Shown here piece by piece: positions 36,630 to 45,982 of a stretch of 64,000 bases of DNA. Both the position numbers and the translations under genes were made by a program. Origin of the DNA: Methylorubrum thiocyanatum (lineage in GTDB: Bacteria; Pseudomonadota; Alphaproteobacteria; Rhizobiales; Beijerinckiaceae); NCBI GenBank assembly GCA_014138645.1, contig JACJIB010000011.1, forward strand, positions 62,001-126,000. The letters are read 5' to 3'. Below the pieces are notes generated by a model. That model made no database searches. It was not told where the DNA came from and worked only from the letters and a program-made list of their open reading frames with translations. Numbering within the stretch: the stretch's first letter is position 1; each line of letters opens with the position of its first letter.

Positions 36630-38087
36630 ATGTTCGGTCGACGCTCCAACGCCGCATCGGCTCCTGCGCCCGCTGCCTCCGCAGCCGGGGCGGCCAAGGT
36701 CGTCCCGCCGGTCCTCCAGCAGGAGGCCGTGCGTGCGCGCCCCGAACCGTCGCCGGTTCCGGCGCCGCAGGCACCGCAGGCGCCTCTGCCGAAATCCGAG
36801 GACTACTTCCGCACGAAGAGCATGATCTTCGGCGCGCTGATCGAGGCCATCGATCTCGCTCAGCTCGCTCGGCTCGAAGGCGAGGCGGCGCGGGAGGAGA
36901 TCCGCGACATCGTCTCGGAGATCATCGGCCTCAAGAACATCGTGCTGTCGATCGCCGAGCAGGAGGAACTGCTCGACGACATCTGCAACGACGTGCTCGG
37001 CTACGGTCCGTTGGAGCCGCTGCTCGCCCGCGACGACATCGCCGACGTGATGGTGAACGGCGCCGACCGGACCTTCATCGAGGTCGCCGGCAAGATCCAG
37101 CTCACCTCGGTGCGCTTCCGCGACAACCAACAGCTGATGAACATCTGCCAGCGGATCGTCAGCCAAGTGGGGCGCCGCGTGGACGAGGCCTCGCCGATCT
37201 GCGACGCACGCCTGCCCGACGGCTCCCGCGTCAACGTCATCGCCCCGCCGCTCGCCATCGACGGGCCGGCGCTGACCATCCGCAAGTTCAAGAAGGACAA
37301 GCTTACCCTCGACCAGCTCGTGCGCTTCGGAGCGATCTCGCCGGAGGGCGCGAAGATCCTGCAGATCATCGGCAAGGTCCGCTGCAACGTGGTGATCTCG
37401 GGCGGCACCGGCTCGGGCAAGACGACCCTGCTCAACTGCCTCACCGCCTTCATCGAGCACGATGAGCGCGTCATCACCTGTGAGGACGCCGCCGAGCTCC
37501 AGCTCCAGCAGCCGCACGTGGTGCGCCTCGAGACCCGGCCCCCGAACTTGGAGGGGCAGGGGCAGGTCACCATGCGCGACCTCGTCAAGAACTGCCTGCG
37601 CATGCGGCCCGAGCGCATCATCGTCGGCGAGGTGCGCGGACCGGAAGCCTTCGACCTGCTGCAGGCGATGAACACCGGCCACGACGGTTCGATGGGGACG
37701 CTGCACGCCAACTCCCCGCGCGAATGCCTCGCGCGTATCGAGTCGATGATCACCATGGGCGGCTTCTCGCTGCCCTCGCGGACCCTGCGCGAGATGATCA
37801 CCGGCTCGGTCGACGTGATCATCCAGGCGATGCGCATGCGCGACGGTTCGCGGCGCATCACCCACATCACCGAGGTGATGGGGATGGAGGGCGACGTCAT
37901 CATCACCCAGGACCTGTTCGTCTACGATGTGCTCGGCGAGGACGCCAACGGGCGCCTGATCGGCCGTCACCGCTCCACCGGGATCGGCCGCCCGCGCTTC
38001 TGGGAGCGGGCCCGCTATTACGGCGAGGAGCGGGCGCTGGCCGCCGCCATCGACGCCGCCGCCGACAAGATGGAGGAGGCCCTGTGA
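36630..38087 (+). CDS. cpaF: Type II/IV secretion ATPase CpaF (TadA)
   Basis: 485 aa. A cytoplasmic hexameric ATPase that powers pilus extension and retraction. Walker A is GGTGSGKTTLLN near residue 256, the Asp box is CEDAAELQLQQPHVVRLETR, Walker B is RIIVGEVRGPEAFDLLQAMN, and the His box is MGTLHANSPRECLARIE. The first 50 residues are Pro/Ala-rich. The stop codon overlaps the tadB GTG start (GTGA). Confidence 0.97.
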   Translation: MFGRRSNAASAPAPAASAAGAAKVVPPVLQQEAVRARPEPSPVPAPQAPQAPLPKSEDYFRTKSMIFGALIEAIDLAQLARLEGEAAREEIRDIVSEIIGLKNIVLSIAEQEELLDDICNDVLGYGPLEPLLARDDIADVMVNGADRTFIEVAGKIQLTSVRFRDNQQLMNICQRIVSQVGRRVDEASPICDARLPDGSRVNVIAPPLAIDGPALTIRKFKKDKLTLDQLVRFGAISPEGAKILQIIGKVRCNVVISGGTGSGKTTLLNCLTAFIEHDERVITCEDAAELQLQQPHVVRLETRPPNLEGQGQVTMRDLVKNCLRMRPERIIVGEVRGPEAFDLLQAMNTGHDGSMGTLHANSPRECLARIESMITMGGFSLPSRTLREMITGSVDVIIQAMRMRDGSRRITHITEVMGMEGDVIITQDLFVYDVLGEDANGRLIGRHRSTGIGRPRFWERARYYGEERALAAAIDAAADKMEEAL

Positions 38088-39055
38088 GCGCGCTCAACGC
38101 GCCCCTCGCGGCCGGACTCGTGGCGGTCGCCTCTGGAGCGCTCGCCTACGTGTTCCTGATGCCGCTCCTGTCGGGCGAGCGGCGGGCCGAGCAGCGCCGA
38201 AAGGCGCTGGGCCAGTCGCGCGCCGTGCTTGCCGAGCGCGGTGCGGCCGCCAACCGCCGCGAGCAGGTCGCCAAGAGCCTCAAGGAGCTGGAGGCCAAGA
38301 AGGACAAGACCAAGGTCACCCTTGAACTGCGCATCGCCCGCGCCGGACTCGACTGGAGCCGCAGGAAATATCAGGTCGTCTCCGCGGTTACCGCCGTCGG
38401 CGTCGCGCTCGCGGCCTTCCTCGTCTCTCATAACGTGATCGTGGCCCTGCTCGGCCTGTTCGCGGGCGGGTTCGGCCTGCCCGCCTGGATGCTCAAGTGG
38501 CGGCAGAAGCGGCGCGTCGCGGCCTTCGTCGAAGAGCTGCCCAACGCGATGGATGTGGTGGTGCGTGGCCTGCGCTCCGGCATCCCGCTGGGCGATTGCC
38601 TCCGCATGATCTCCCGCGAGGCGAAGGAGCCCCTGCGCAGCGAGTTCCGCGTTGCGATGGAGGCGCAGGCCATGGGCCTGCCGATGTCGGATGCGATCCT
38701 GCGCATGTACGAGCGGGTGCCCGTGACCGAGGTGAACTTCTTCTCGATCGTGATCGGCATCCAGCAGAAGGCCGGCGGCAACCTGTCCGAGGCGCTCAGC
38801 AACCTGTCGCGGGTGCTGCGCGAGCGCAAGAAGATGGCCGGCAAGATCCAGGCGATGAGCATGGAAGCGAAGGCTTCGGCGGGCATCATCGGTGCCTTGC
38901 CGTTCCTCATCGGCGGCGGAACCTACCTGTCGAGCCCGGATTACACGTCGCTTCTGTGGACGACCTCGGTCGGCAAGATTGCGCTGGTGATATCGGGGCT
39001 GTGGATGCTGGCGGGCGTCCTGGTGATGAAGAAAATGATCAGTTTCGACGTTTGA
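38084..39055 (+). CDS. tadB: Tad pilus inner-membrane platform protein TadB
   Basis: 323 aa from a GTG start overlapping cpaF. It has a T2SSF domain (about residues 160-290: ELPNAMDVVVRGLRSGIPLG, GIQQKAGGNLSEALSNLSRV) with flanking membrane segments. It forms, with TadC, the platform that CpaF drives. GTG is supported by translational coupling. Confidence 0.95.
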   Translation: MSALNAPLAAGLVAVASGALAYVFLMPLLSGERRAEQRRKALGQSRAVLAERGAAANRREQVAKSLKELEAKKDKTKVTLELRIARAGLDWSRRKYQVVSAVTAVGVALAAFLVSHNVIVALLGLFAGGFGLPAWMLKWRQKRRVAAFVEELPNAMDVVVRGLRSGIPLGDCLRMISREAKEPLRSEFRVAMEAQAMGLPMSDAILRMYERVPVTEVNFFSIVIGIQQKAGGNLSEALSNLSRVLRERKKMAGKIQAMSMEAKASAGIIGALPFLIGGGTYLSSPDYTSLLWTTSVGKIALVISGLWMLAGVLVMKKMISFDV

Positions 39056-39254
39056 TCCGGCGGCCGGTCGGTCGTCCCTCGCGACCGGCAGAGAGCGATC
39101 GGAGATCGGCTGAGACGTCGCCTTGTCCAACGGTCGCCGGCTTGTGCGAGCGGACGGCGCGGACGGGAATCGGGCGTCCTGGGCCGAGGGGACATGTCGA
39201 TGGGGGCGGAGCGGCGCGAGTCGTGCCGCGAGAGACGGGCTGGACTGGACTGAG

Positions 39255-40226
39255 ATGCTGGATGAGTTCGTCGCCATCGCTTTGGCTCCGCGCACCGTCG
39301 CCGCGGTGCTGACCGGCATCGCTGCGGCCGCCACGGTCTTCACCCTGGTGCAGCCTCTGCTTGAGGGTGACCAGCTCGCCAAGCGGATGAAGCTCGTCAG
39401 CGATGAGCGCGAGCAGATCCGTCAGCGCGAGCGAGAGCGGCTCAACAGCCGCGCGAGCCTGCGCGTCGAGCCCAAAGCCTACATGAAGCGGGTCGTCGAG
39501 CAGTTCAATCTCAGCCGCTGGCTCGGCACCGAGACCGCCAAAGCGAAGCTGGTCCGCGCGGGGTATCGCGGCGGTGGCGCGGAGACCGCTTTTCTGTTCT
39601 TCCGCCTCGTGATGCCGATCGCCGTCACAGCGGTAGCCTTGTTCTACCTGTTCCTGCTGGAAGTGCTCGACCAGCCCCTCATGGTCCGGGCCGGCCTCGT
39701 CCTGGCCGCCGGCTTCTTCGGCTTCAAACTGCCGGAGGTGTACCTGTCGAACATGACCACCAAGCGGCAGGCGGAGATCCGCCGCGCTTGGCCCGACGCC
39801 CTCGACCTGTGCCTGATCTGCGTCGAGTCCGGTATGTCGGTCGAGAACGCCTTCCGGCGGGTCAGCCTGGAAATCGCGAGCCAGTCGACCGTGCTCGCCG
39901 AGGAACTGGCGCTCCTGACGGCCGAGCTGTCCTTCCTGCCCGAGCGGCGCGTGGCCTATGAGAATCTTGCCCTGCGCACGGGCCTCGAGAGCGTCAAATC
40001 GCTCACGACGGCGCTGATGCAGGCCGAGCGCTACGGCACGCCGGTGGGGCAGGCTCTGCGCGTGCTGGCGCAGGAGAGCCGGGACTTCCGCATGACCGAG
40101 GCCGAGAAGAAGGCGGCCGCCCTCCCGCCGAAGCTGACCGTGCCGATGATCCTGTTCTTCCTGCCGGTGCTGTTCGTGGTGCTCCTGACGCCCGCCGGCA
40201 TCCAGGCCTACGCGCTGATGCAGTGA
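39255..40226 (+). CDS. tadC: Tad pilus inner-membrane platform protein TadC
   Basis: 323 aa with a T2SSF domain (WPDALDLCLICVESGMSVEN, TELSFLPERR-like region, LMQAERYGTPVGQALRVLA). Four hydrophobic segments, one near the N-terminus and the last near the C-terminus. It is separated from tadB by about 200 bases without a visible gene. Last gene of the pilus operon; TadD and pseudopilin genes are not in this window. Confidence 0.94.
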   Translation: MLDEFVAIALAPRTVAAVLTGIAAAATVFTLVQPLLEGDQLAKRMKLVSDEREQIRQRERERLNSRASLRVEPKAYMKRVVEQFNLSRWLGTETAKAKLVRAGYRGGGAETAFLFFRLVMPIAVTAVALFYLFLLEVLDQPLMVRAGLVLAAGFFGFKLPEVYLSNMTTKRQAEIRRAWPDALDLCLICVESGMSVENAFRRVSLEIASQSTVLAEELALLTAELSFLPERRVAYENLALRTGLESVKSLTTALMQAERYGTPVGQALRVLAQESRDFRMTEAEKKAAALPPKLTVPMILFFLPVLFVVLLTPAGIQAYALMQ

Positions 40227-40340
40227 GTCTTCGTCGGCGTCGCGGGTCGGCGTCGCACGCACGGGCCGGGCGCATCCCCGGATGCGCTCCGCCGTTCGAT
40301 GCTGTAGCCACGCGCGGATCTCCACCGCGACGGGGCACCT

Positions 40341-41339
40341 ATGGCTCTGCTTTCCCTCGATGACCTCGCTCCCGGCCAGGAATACACGGCCGGTCCGCTC
40401 ACGGTGACCCGGGACGAACTCGTCGCCTTCGCCCGCCGGTACGATCCCCAGCCCTTCCACCTCGACGAGGAGGCCGCGAAGCGGACCTTCGTCGGCACGC
40501 TAATCGGGTCGGGCTGGCAGACGGCGGCTCTCGGAATGCGCCTGTTCGCGCAGGCGCTGATCACGCACTCGACCTCGATGGGGTCTCCCGGCATCACCGC
40601 CCTGCGCTGGCTGCGGCCCGTGCGGCCGGGGGACACTCTGAGCGCCGTCATCCGCGTCGAGGAGGTCCGCCCCTCCTCCTCGAAGCCTGACCGCGGCATG
40701 GCGCGGCTGGCGATGACGCTGACGAACGGACGGGGTGAGGCGGTGATGACCCAGGCCTTCGCCGTCCTGTTCGCCCGCGCCGGCGCCGTGCCGGCCCCGC
40801 GCCCGGTCGAGCTGGCGGCTGAAACCGGCCCCGTGCCGGAGCCCGACGACGCGATCCCGCTGCCCTACCTCGCGCAAGCCGAGCTTGGCGCCATCCGCGA
40901 TCTCGGCGCCTACCGCTTCGAGGCGGACGACATCGTCGCCTTCGCCCGCGCCTACGACCCGCAGGTCTTCCACCTCGATGCCGAGGCGGCGCGGGCGACG
41001 CATTTCGGCGCGCTCTGCGCCTCGGGCTGGCAGACTGCTTCCGTGTGGATGAAGCGGCTCAATGCGACCTTCGCCCGCGACATCGCCTTCACCGCGCGCT
41101 CCGGCCCGGTGCCGCAACTCGGCCCCTCGCCGGGCTTCAAGGATCTGAAATGGCTGCGGCCGGTCTATGCCGGCGATACGATCCGCTACGCCAGCACGCT
41201 GATCGACCGGCGCGCCTCCGCCTCGCGCCCCGGCTGGGGCATCGCCACGCACCACAACACCGCGCAGAACCAGCGCGGCGAGCCGGTCTTCGAATTCACC
41301 GGCACGGTGTTCTGGCAGTGGGAGCCATCGGCGGCATGA
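40341..41339 (+). CDS. MaoC-like protein with two hotdog domains
   Basis: 332 aa made of two homologous halves. Each half carries the same block: RYDPQPFHLDEEAAKRTFVG at about 35-54 and AYDPQVFHLDAEAARATHFG at about 206-225. Each block is followed by SGWQTA. Asp and His of the hydratase-2 motif are present in both halves. MaoC proteins hydrate or dehydrate (R)-3-hydroxyacyl-CoA. The substrate is not inferable, though mesaconyl-CoA/methylsuccinyl-CoA chemistry is common in methylotrophs. It overlaps the downstream MFS gene by 4 bases. Confidence 0.9.
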   Translation: MALLSLDDLAPGQEYTAGPLTVTRDELVAFARRYDPQPFHLDEEAAKRTFVGTLIGSGWQTAALGMRLFAQALITHSTSMGSPGITALRWLRPVRPGDTLSAVIRVEEVRPSSSKPDRGMARLAMTLTNGRGEAVMTQAFAVLFARAGAVPAPRPVELAAETGPVPEPDDAIPLPYLAQAELGAIRDLGAYRFEADDIVAFARAYDPQVFHLDAEAARATHFGALCASGWQTASVWMKRLNATFARDIAFTARSGPVPQLGPSPGFKDLKWLRPVYAGDTIRYASTLIDRRASASRPGWGIATHHNTAQNQRGEPVFEFTGTVFWQWEPSAA

Positions 41340-42598
41340 GCCCTCCCTCCGCCCGCCGGATCCTGGTCGCGAGCTTCGTCGGCACCGCGATCGAGTTCTA
41401 CGACTTCTATATCTACGCCACCGCCGCCGCCCTGGTGATCGGCCCGATCTTCTTTCCCCAGGGCGAGCCCGGGGTGCAGACGCTTCAGGCGTTCGCGACC
41501 TTCGCCATCGCCTTCCTGGCGCGGCCGGTCGGGGCGGCGGCCTTCGGGCATTTCGGCGACCGGATCGGGCGCAAGGCGACGCTGGTCGCCTCGCTGATGA
41601 TCATGGGCGCCTCCACCGTCCTGATCGGCTGCCTGCCGGGTTATGCCAGCATCGGCTGGTGGGCACCGGCCCTGCTCTGCCTGCTGCGGTTCGGCCAGGG
41701 CGTCGGCTTCGGCGGGGAATGGGGCGGGGCGGCGCTGCTCGCGGTCGAGAATGCGCCGCCGGGTCGCCGCGCCCTCTACGGCATCTTCCCGCAGCTCGGC
41801 GCGCCGATCGGCTTCATCGCCGCCAACCTCCTGTTCCTCGGGCTCAGCGTCTCCCTGACGCCGGCGGATTTCGAGTCCTGGGGCTGGCGGCTGCCCTTCC
41901 TCGCCTCTGCGGCCCTGGTCGGCGTCGGGCTCTATGTCCGCCTCAAGCTCACCGAGACGCCGGCCTTCCGCGCGGCGCTGGAACAGGCGGCGCCCGAGCG
42001 GGTGCCGCTCGCCACGATCTTCTCCGCGCATCGGCGCGCCACCCTGCTCGGCACGCTGGCGATGGTGGCGGCCTACGCCGTCTTCTATCTCTCGACCGTC
42101 TTCGCGCTGAGCTACGGCACCGGAACGCTCGGCTACCCGCGAAAGACCTTCCTGCTGTTCGAGTGCGTGGCGATCCTGTTCATGGCGCTGGCGATCCCGC
42201 TCTCGGGCTGGGCCGCCGACCGGTTCGGGCGCAAGCCGGTGATGGTCTCGGGCCTTCTCGTCACCGCCACGCTCGGGGCCGTGCTCGGGCCGATGCTCGG
42301 CAGCGGCGAGCCCGCCCTTGTTCTCGGCTTCCTCTGTCTCGCGCTGTTCGCCATGGGCTGGATCTTCGGGCCGATGGGGGCGCTGCTGCCGGAGCTATTC
42401 CCGACCCGGGTGCGCTACACGGGCGCCTCCGTCACCTACAATCTCGCCGGCATCGTCGGCGCCTCCGGCGCGCCCTTCGCCGCGCAGTGGCTCGCGGATC
42501 GGGGCGGCATCGGCTTCGTCGGGCTCTACCTCGCCGCCGCGGCGGGGATCAGCCTCGCGGCCATCCTCGCCATGCCGGAGACCGGACGGGACGCCTGA
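41336..42598 (+). CDS. MFS metabolite:H+ symporter (MHS family)
   Basis: 420 aa with 12 predicted membrane segments. The MHS signature is clear: SFVGTAIEFYDFYIYATAAA at the start and GHFGDRIGRKATLVASL between TM2 and TM3. RFGQGVGFGGEWGGAALLAV follows, and DRFGRKPVMV lies in the second half. Relatives carry dicarboxylates, proline/betaine or shikimate. The ATGA overlap with the MaoC gene suggests the pair transports and metabolises one acid (inference). Confidence 0.92.
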   Translation: MSPPSARRILVASFVGTAIEFYDFYIYATAAALVIGPIFFPQGEPGVQTLQAFATFAIAFLARPVGAAAFGHFGDRIGRKATLVASLMIMGASTVLIGCLPGYASIGWWAPALLCLLRFGQGVGFGGEWGGAALLAVENAPPGRRALYGIFPQLGAPIGFIAANLLFLGLSVSLTPADFESWGWRLPFLASAALVGVGLYVRLKLTETPAFRAALEQAAPERVPLATIFSAHRRATLLGTLAMVAAYAVFYLSTVFALSYGTGTLGYPRKTFLLFECVAILFMALAIPLSGWAADRFGRKPVMVSGLLVTATLGAVLGPMLGSGEPALVLGFLCLALFAMGWIFGPMGALLPELFPTRVRYTGASVTYNLAGIVGASGAPFAAQWLADRGGIGFVGLYLAAAAGISLAAILAMPETGRDA

Positions 42599-42623
42599 GG
42601 CCCGCCGTCGGCGGCGCGCGAAA

Positions 42624-42655
42624 CGATTGCGCGCGATTTATATTGTGCGCAATCG
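42624..42655 (+). promoter_or_regulatory. Palindromic operator upstream of ohr (candidate OhrR site)
   Basis: CGATTGCGC (42624-42632) and GCGCAATCG (42647-42655) are perfect 9-base arms with a 14-base spacer containing ATTTATATT. Each side is itself near-palindromic, as with MarR-family sites. It lies 70 bases before the ohr start. OhrR binding is inference; no ohrR gene is adjacent. Confidence 0.5.
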
Positions 42656-42725
42656 AAATGTCGGTTATGCCCGTTCCAAGCCGAACGGATCGGCTCGACC
42701 GAAACCGAGCACGAGGACGTATCCC

Positions 42726-43151
42726 ATGACCGTCGATGTGAAGTACCGCACCACCGCCTCCGCCACGGGCGGTCGCGACGGCTCCGCCCGCACCGAGGAC
42801 GGCAGCTTCCAGGTCCAGCTCTCGACTCCGAAGGAACTCGGCGGCGCGGGCGGTTCCGGCGCCAATCCCGAGCAGCTCTTCGCCGCGGGCTACTCGGCCT
42901 GCTTCATCGGCGCCCTGAAGGTCGCCGGCGGTCAGCTCAAGCTGAAGGTTCCGGCCGACGCCACCGTCACCGCGACCGTCGGCATCGGCCCGCGCTCAGA
43001 GGGCGGCTTCGGCATCACCGCCGACCTCAAGGTCAGCCTGCCGGGTCTCGAACGGGCCGACGCCGAGCGCCTCGTCGAGGCGGCCCACCAGATCTGCCCG
43101 TATTCGAATGCGACGCGCGGCAATGTCGATGTCGGGCTGACGCTGGCCTGA
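42726..43151 (+). CDS. ohr: Organic hydroperoxide resistance protein (Ohr, OsmC superfamily)
   Basis: 141 aa. It reduces organic hydroperoxides using two cysteines: Cys in AAGYSACFIGAL (about residue 59) and Cys in HQICPYSNATRGNVDV (about 124). The N-terminal beta part contains YRTTASATGGRDGSA and LSTPKELGG, also typical. Length is normal. A palindrome and an AT-rich promoter-like stretch lie directly upstream. The gene faces a hairpin shared with the converging CoA-binding gene. Confidence 0.96.
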   Translation: MTVDVKYRTTASATGGRDGSARTEDGSFQVQLSTPKELGGAGGSGANPEQLFAAGYSACFIGALKVAGGQLKLKVPADATVTATVGIGPRSEGGFGITADLKVSLPGLERADAERLVEAAHQICPYSNATRGNVDVGLTLA

Positions 43152-43175
43152 GCTGCCCCTTTCGATCCTATGAAC

Positions 43176-43220
43176 CCCTCATCCTGAGGCGCCGCTTCGC
43201 TGCGCATCTCAGGACGAGGG
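43176..43220. repeat. Palindromic element between converging ohr and CoA-binding genes
   Basis: CCTCATCCTGAGGCGC and GCGCATCTCAGGACGAGG form a long imperfect stem around a GCTTCGC loop. This CTGAGG-type palindrome recurs in alphaproteobacterial genomes and may act as a bidirectional terminator. No T-run. Confidence 0.6.
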
Positions 43221-43233
43221 AGAGATGGGGAGG

Positions 43234-43815
43234 TTACGGTCCCTCGATCGTCCGCTTCTGCACCCCGCCCTTGGCCATCACCGGCTTCTTCGCGCTGAGG
43301 ATGCGGGAATTCACGCCCGTCCAGCCGATCTCGCCGGAGAGCCGGCCGTACTCGATCTTCGGGCAGCGGTTCATGATCACCGTCACGCCCGCTTCTTCCG
43401 CCCGCGCGGCTGCCGCGTCGTCGCGCACGCCGAGCTGCATCCAGATCACCTTCGGCGGTACCGGCAGCGCCAGCGCCTCATCGACCAGCGGCCCCGCCGC
43501 GGCGGAGTTGCGGAAGATCTCGACCATGTCGACCGGCCCGGTCAGCTCGGAGAGCCGGGCGATGACCGGACGGCCGAGCAGGCTCTGGCCCGCCAGCCCC
43601 GGATTGACCGGCGTCACCGTATAGCCGCGCTCGGAGAGATACTTGAAGACGATGTAGCTCGGCCGCGCCGGGTTGGCCGAGGCGCCGACCAGGGCGATGG
43701 AGTGCGTCGCCTTGAGGACGGCGCGGATCTGCGCATCGGGATAGCGGTCGTGCCGGGTGGCGATGCCGTCCGGTGCGTTGTCGATCGTCGGGATCATGCC
43801 GCCCTTGTCCGCCAT
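43234..43815 (-). CDS. CoA-binding (YccU-type) Rossmann protein
   Basis: 193 aa; an internal ATG at 43797 would give a shorter form. The domain starts about residue 38 with SIALVGASANPARPSYIVFK, followed by YTVTPVNPGLAGQSLLGRPV, VDMVEIFRNS and VIWMQLGVRDDAAAARAEEAG, the pattern of the CoA_binding_2 family. The C-terminus has the conserved MNRCPKIEYGRLSGEIGW. Physiological role unknown. Start-to-start gap to the thioesterase is only 26 bases (divergent). Confidence 0.92.
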   Translation of the reverse strand: MADKGGMIPTIDNAPDGIATRHDRYPDAQIRAVLKATHSIALVGASANPARPSYIVFKYLSERGYTVTPVNPGLAGQSLLGRPVIARLSELTGPVDMVEIFRNSAAAGPLVDEALALPVPPKVIWMQLGVRDDAAAARAEEAGVTVIMNRCPKIEYGRLSGEIGWTGVNSRILSAKKPVMAKGGVQKRTIEGP

Positions 43816-43841
43816 GCGCGGGCATGCTGCAAGGCTTGGGC

Positions 43842-44273
43842 ATGAGCGAGACCGTGATGAGCCTGGAGGAGACCGCCGCCTTCCTCGAGCGGGATTTTCC
43901 GCAGATGAACGCGGGCGGGCGCCACTTCCATCTGGAGGCGGTGGGGCCGCTCTCCGCGCGGATGCGCCTCGACTATCACGAGCGCCACCTGCGTCCCGGC
44001 GGCACGGTCTCCGGCCCGTCGATGATGGCGCTGGCCGATTACGCGCTCTACGCGGCGATCCTCGCGAATATCGGCCCGGTGGCGCTTGCCGTGACGACGA
44101 GCCTGAACGTCAACTTCCTGCGCCGGCCCGGCCCCGCTGCCCTCGTTGCCGAGTGCCGCCTCATGAAGCTCGGGCGGCGTCTCGCGGTGGGCGAGGTCGC
44201 GATCCGGTCCGCCGGCGCCGAGGCGCTCGTCGCCCACGCCACCGGCACCTACTCGATCCCGCCGGAGCGGTGA
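43842..44273 (+). CDS. PaaI-type hotdog thioesterase
   Basis: 143 aa single hotdog fold. The variant GG loop reads HLRPGGTVSGPSMMALADYA, with the acidic residue Asp retained in the helix. VTTSLNVNFLRRPGPAALVA and GRRLAVGEVAIRS complete the domain. It is expected to hydrolyse an acyl- or aryl-CoA thioester. Adjacent to the divergent CoA-binding gene, which may indicate linked CoA metabolism (inference). Confidence 0.9.
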   Translation: MSETVMSLEETAAFLERDFPQMNAGGRHFHLEAVGPLSARMRLDYHERHLRPGGTVSGPSMMALADYALYAAILANIGPVALAVTTSLNVNFLRRPGPAALVAECRLMKLGRRLAVGEVAIRSAGAEALVAHATGTYSIPPER

Positions 44274-44297
44274 GGCCGCGCGCTTGCGCGGCGCGGC

Positions 44298-45614
44298 CTA
44301 CTCGGCCGGCGCGACCAGCGTCGAGGGCGTTCTGGGCGGCACATCCGTCGAGCGCGGCTCGTAGGCGAAGGTCTCGGGCATGAACAGCAGGTAGAGCGCG
44401 AAGCCCGCCGCCGCGATCGCCGCGAGCACGAGGAAGGCCGCCGAGTAGCCCGCTCCGACGATGACCACGCCCGCAAGCGTCGCGCTCAGGGCCGCGCCGA
44501 GACCCTGCGCCGTCGCCACCGCGCCCTGCGCGACGTTGAACCGGCCGGTGCCGCGGGTGAGGTCGGCCACGACGATCGGGAACAGCGCGCCGTAGATGCC
44601 GGCGCCGACGCCGTCCAGGCATTGCACCGCCACGAGGTAGAACGGGTTGTCGGAGAAGGTGTAGAGCACGCCGCGCAGGGCCAACACCCCGAAGGCCACG
44701 AGGAAGATCGGCTTGCGGCCGAAGCTGTCGGCCTTGGCGCCGACCAGGATCGCCATCGGCACCATCACGCATTGGGCGGCGACGATGCAGACGGCGATCA
44801 GCGACGTCGCGTTGTCCTTGCCCACGACCTTGGTGAGCAATTGCCCGACGGAGGGCAGCATCGCCGCGTTGGCGAGGTGGAAGGCGGCGCAGAGCAGCGC
44901 GAACAGCAGAAGGTGGCGGTTGCGCAGGAGCAGGCTCAGGCCAGAGGGCTGCTCGCAGGTCTGGTCGGCGGCGCAGTCGAGGCCGCGGGCGAGGTCGTCG
45001 TCGATGGCGTCGGCCGGCACCATCAGCATCGCGGCGATGGAGCAGGCGGCGAGGATGCCCATCAGCCAGAACACGACGATGGGGCCGAAGAGATAGGCGA
45101 GCCCGCCTGCGAGCATCGCCGAGACCGCATTGCCGGCATGGTTGAAGCCCTCGTTGCGGCCGATGCGCTTCGAGAACAGCCTCGGGCCGACGATGCCGAG
45201 GGTGATGCCGGTCAGCGCCGGCGCGAAGACCGAGCCGGCCATGCTCGCCAGCGCCTGCGTGCCGGCGACGAGGTAGAAATTCGAGATCCACGGCAGGACG
45301 AGGCAGCTCACCGTGACGACGACCGCCGCGGCGATGACGACGCTGCGCTTGGCGTTGGTGCGGTCGATCAGGGCGCCGGCCGGTGTCTGGGCGAGCAGGC
45401 CGGCGATGCCGGCGATCGTCATCACGAGGCCGATGGTCGCCTCGTTCCAGCCCTGGTCGGGGCCACGCACGGCCAGCAGGTAGATGGCGAGATAGGGGCC
45501 GAGGCCGTCGCGGACATCGGCGAGGGTGAGGTTGAGCAGGTCGAGCCCGTGCAGGGCGCGCCGGGACGGCGTCCGCGATACCGGAGTGGGGGAGGGCTGG
45601 GCGTCGATAGGCAT
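44298..45614 (-). CDS. MFS transporter
   Basis: 438 aa from ATG 45614 (MPIDAQPSP); an in-frame ATG at 45680 would add 22 basic residues. About 12 membrane segments. Signature stretches are GALIDRTNAKRSVVIAAAVV after TM2, and VGAKADSFGRKPIFLVAFGV in the second half. A hydrophilic central loop contains a Cys pair (LDCAADQTCEQ). It is close to uncharacterised permeases of the drug or metabolite efflux type. Substrate unknown. Confidence 0.85.
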   Translation of the reverse strand: MPIDAQPSPTPVSRTPSRRALHGLDLLNLTLADVRDGLGPYLAIYLLAVRGPDQGWNEATIGLVMTIAGIAGLLAQTPAGALIDRTNAKRSVVIAAAVVVTVSCLVLPWISNFYLVAGTQALASMAGSVFAPALTGITLGIVGPRLFSKRIGRNEGFNHAGNAVSAMLAGGLAYLFGPIVVFWLMGILAACSIAAMLMVPADAIDDDLARGLDCAADQTCEQPSGLSLLLRNRHLLLFALLCAAFHLANAAMLPSVGQLLTKVVGKDNATSLIAVCIVAAQCVMVPMAILVGAKADSFGRKPIFLVAFGVLALRGVLYTFSDNPFYLVAVQCLDGVGAGIYGALFPIVVADLTRGTGRFNVAQGAVATAQGLGAALSATLAGVVIVGAGYSAAFLVLAAIAAAGFALYLLFMPETFAYEPRSTDVPPRTPSTLVAPAE

Positions 45615-45982
45615 CGGCGTGTTCCAGGCGCGTGCAACGCCCCGGAAGGCGACGGCCAGCCTCCGGATAAGGCGATGCATGATCGAGTGTTTCGACCGTC
45701 GAAGGGTACGAAGCGTCCCAGAAATGCGTCGGGGATCGGTTCGATCCCGGCGCTAAGGCTCGGGCGCAGGCTTCGTTCCGACGGTCGAATGATTTAATCC
45801 ATCGGCGACCATCAAGTCTTCGTGTTGCCGGGGCGTCCGGAATTGGCGGCGGCCGTCCACGGCAGGCGGTAACGCCGTCTTAGTCATGGCGGCGACCGGC
45901 GCCCGGTCTCGCGTTTCCGAGGAAAGGTTTGCTTAGAGCCGAGCGCCGATAGAGGGCGCCCGCCACGTTTCGAACGAGTCCG
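45615..45982. other. 368-base divergent region between MFS and diguanylate cyclase genes
   Basis: No confident gene, RNA or palindrome was recognised. It should contain promoters for both flanking genes. Confidence 0.4.
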
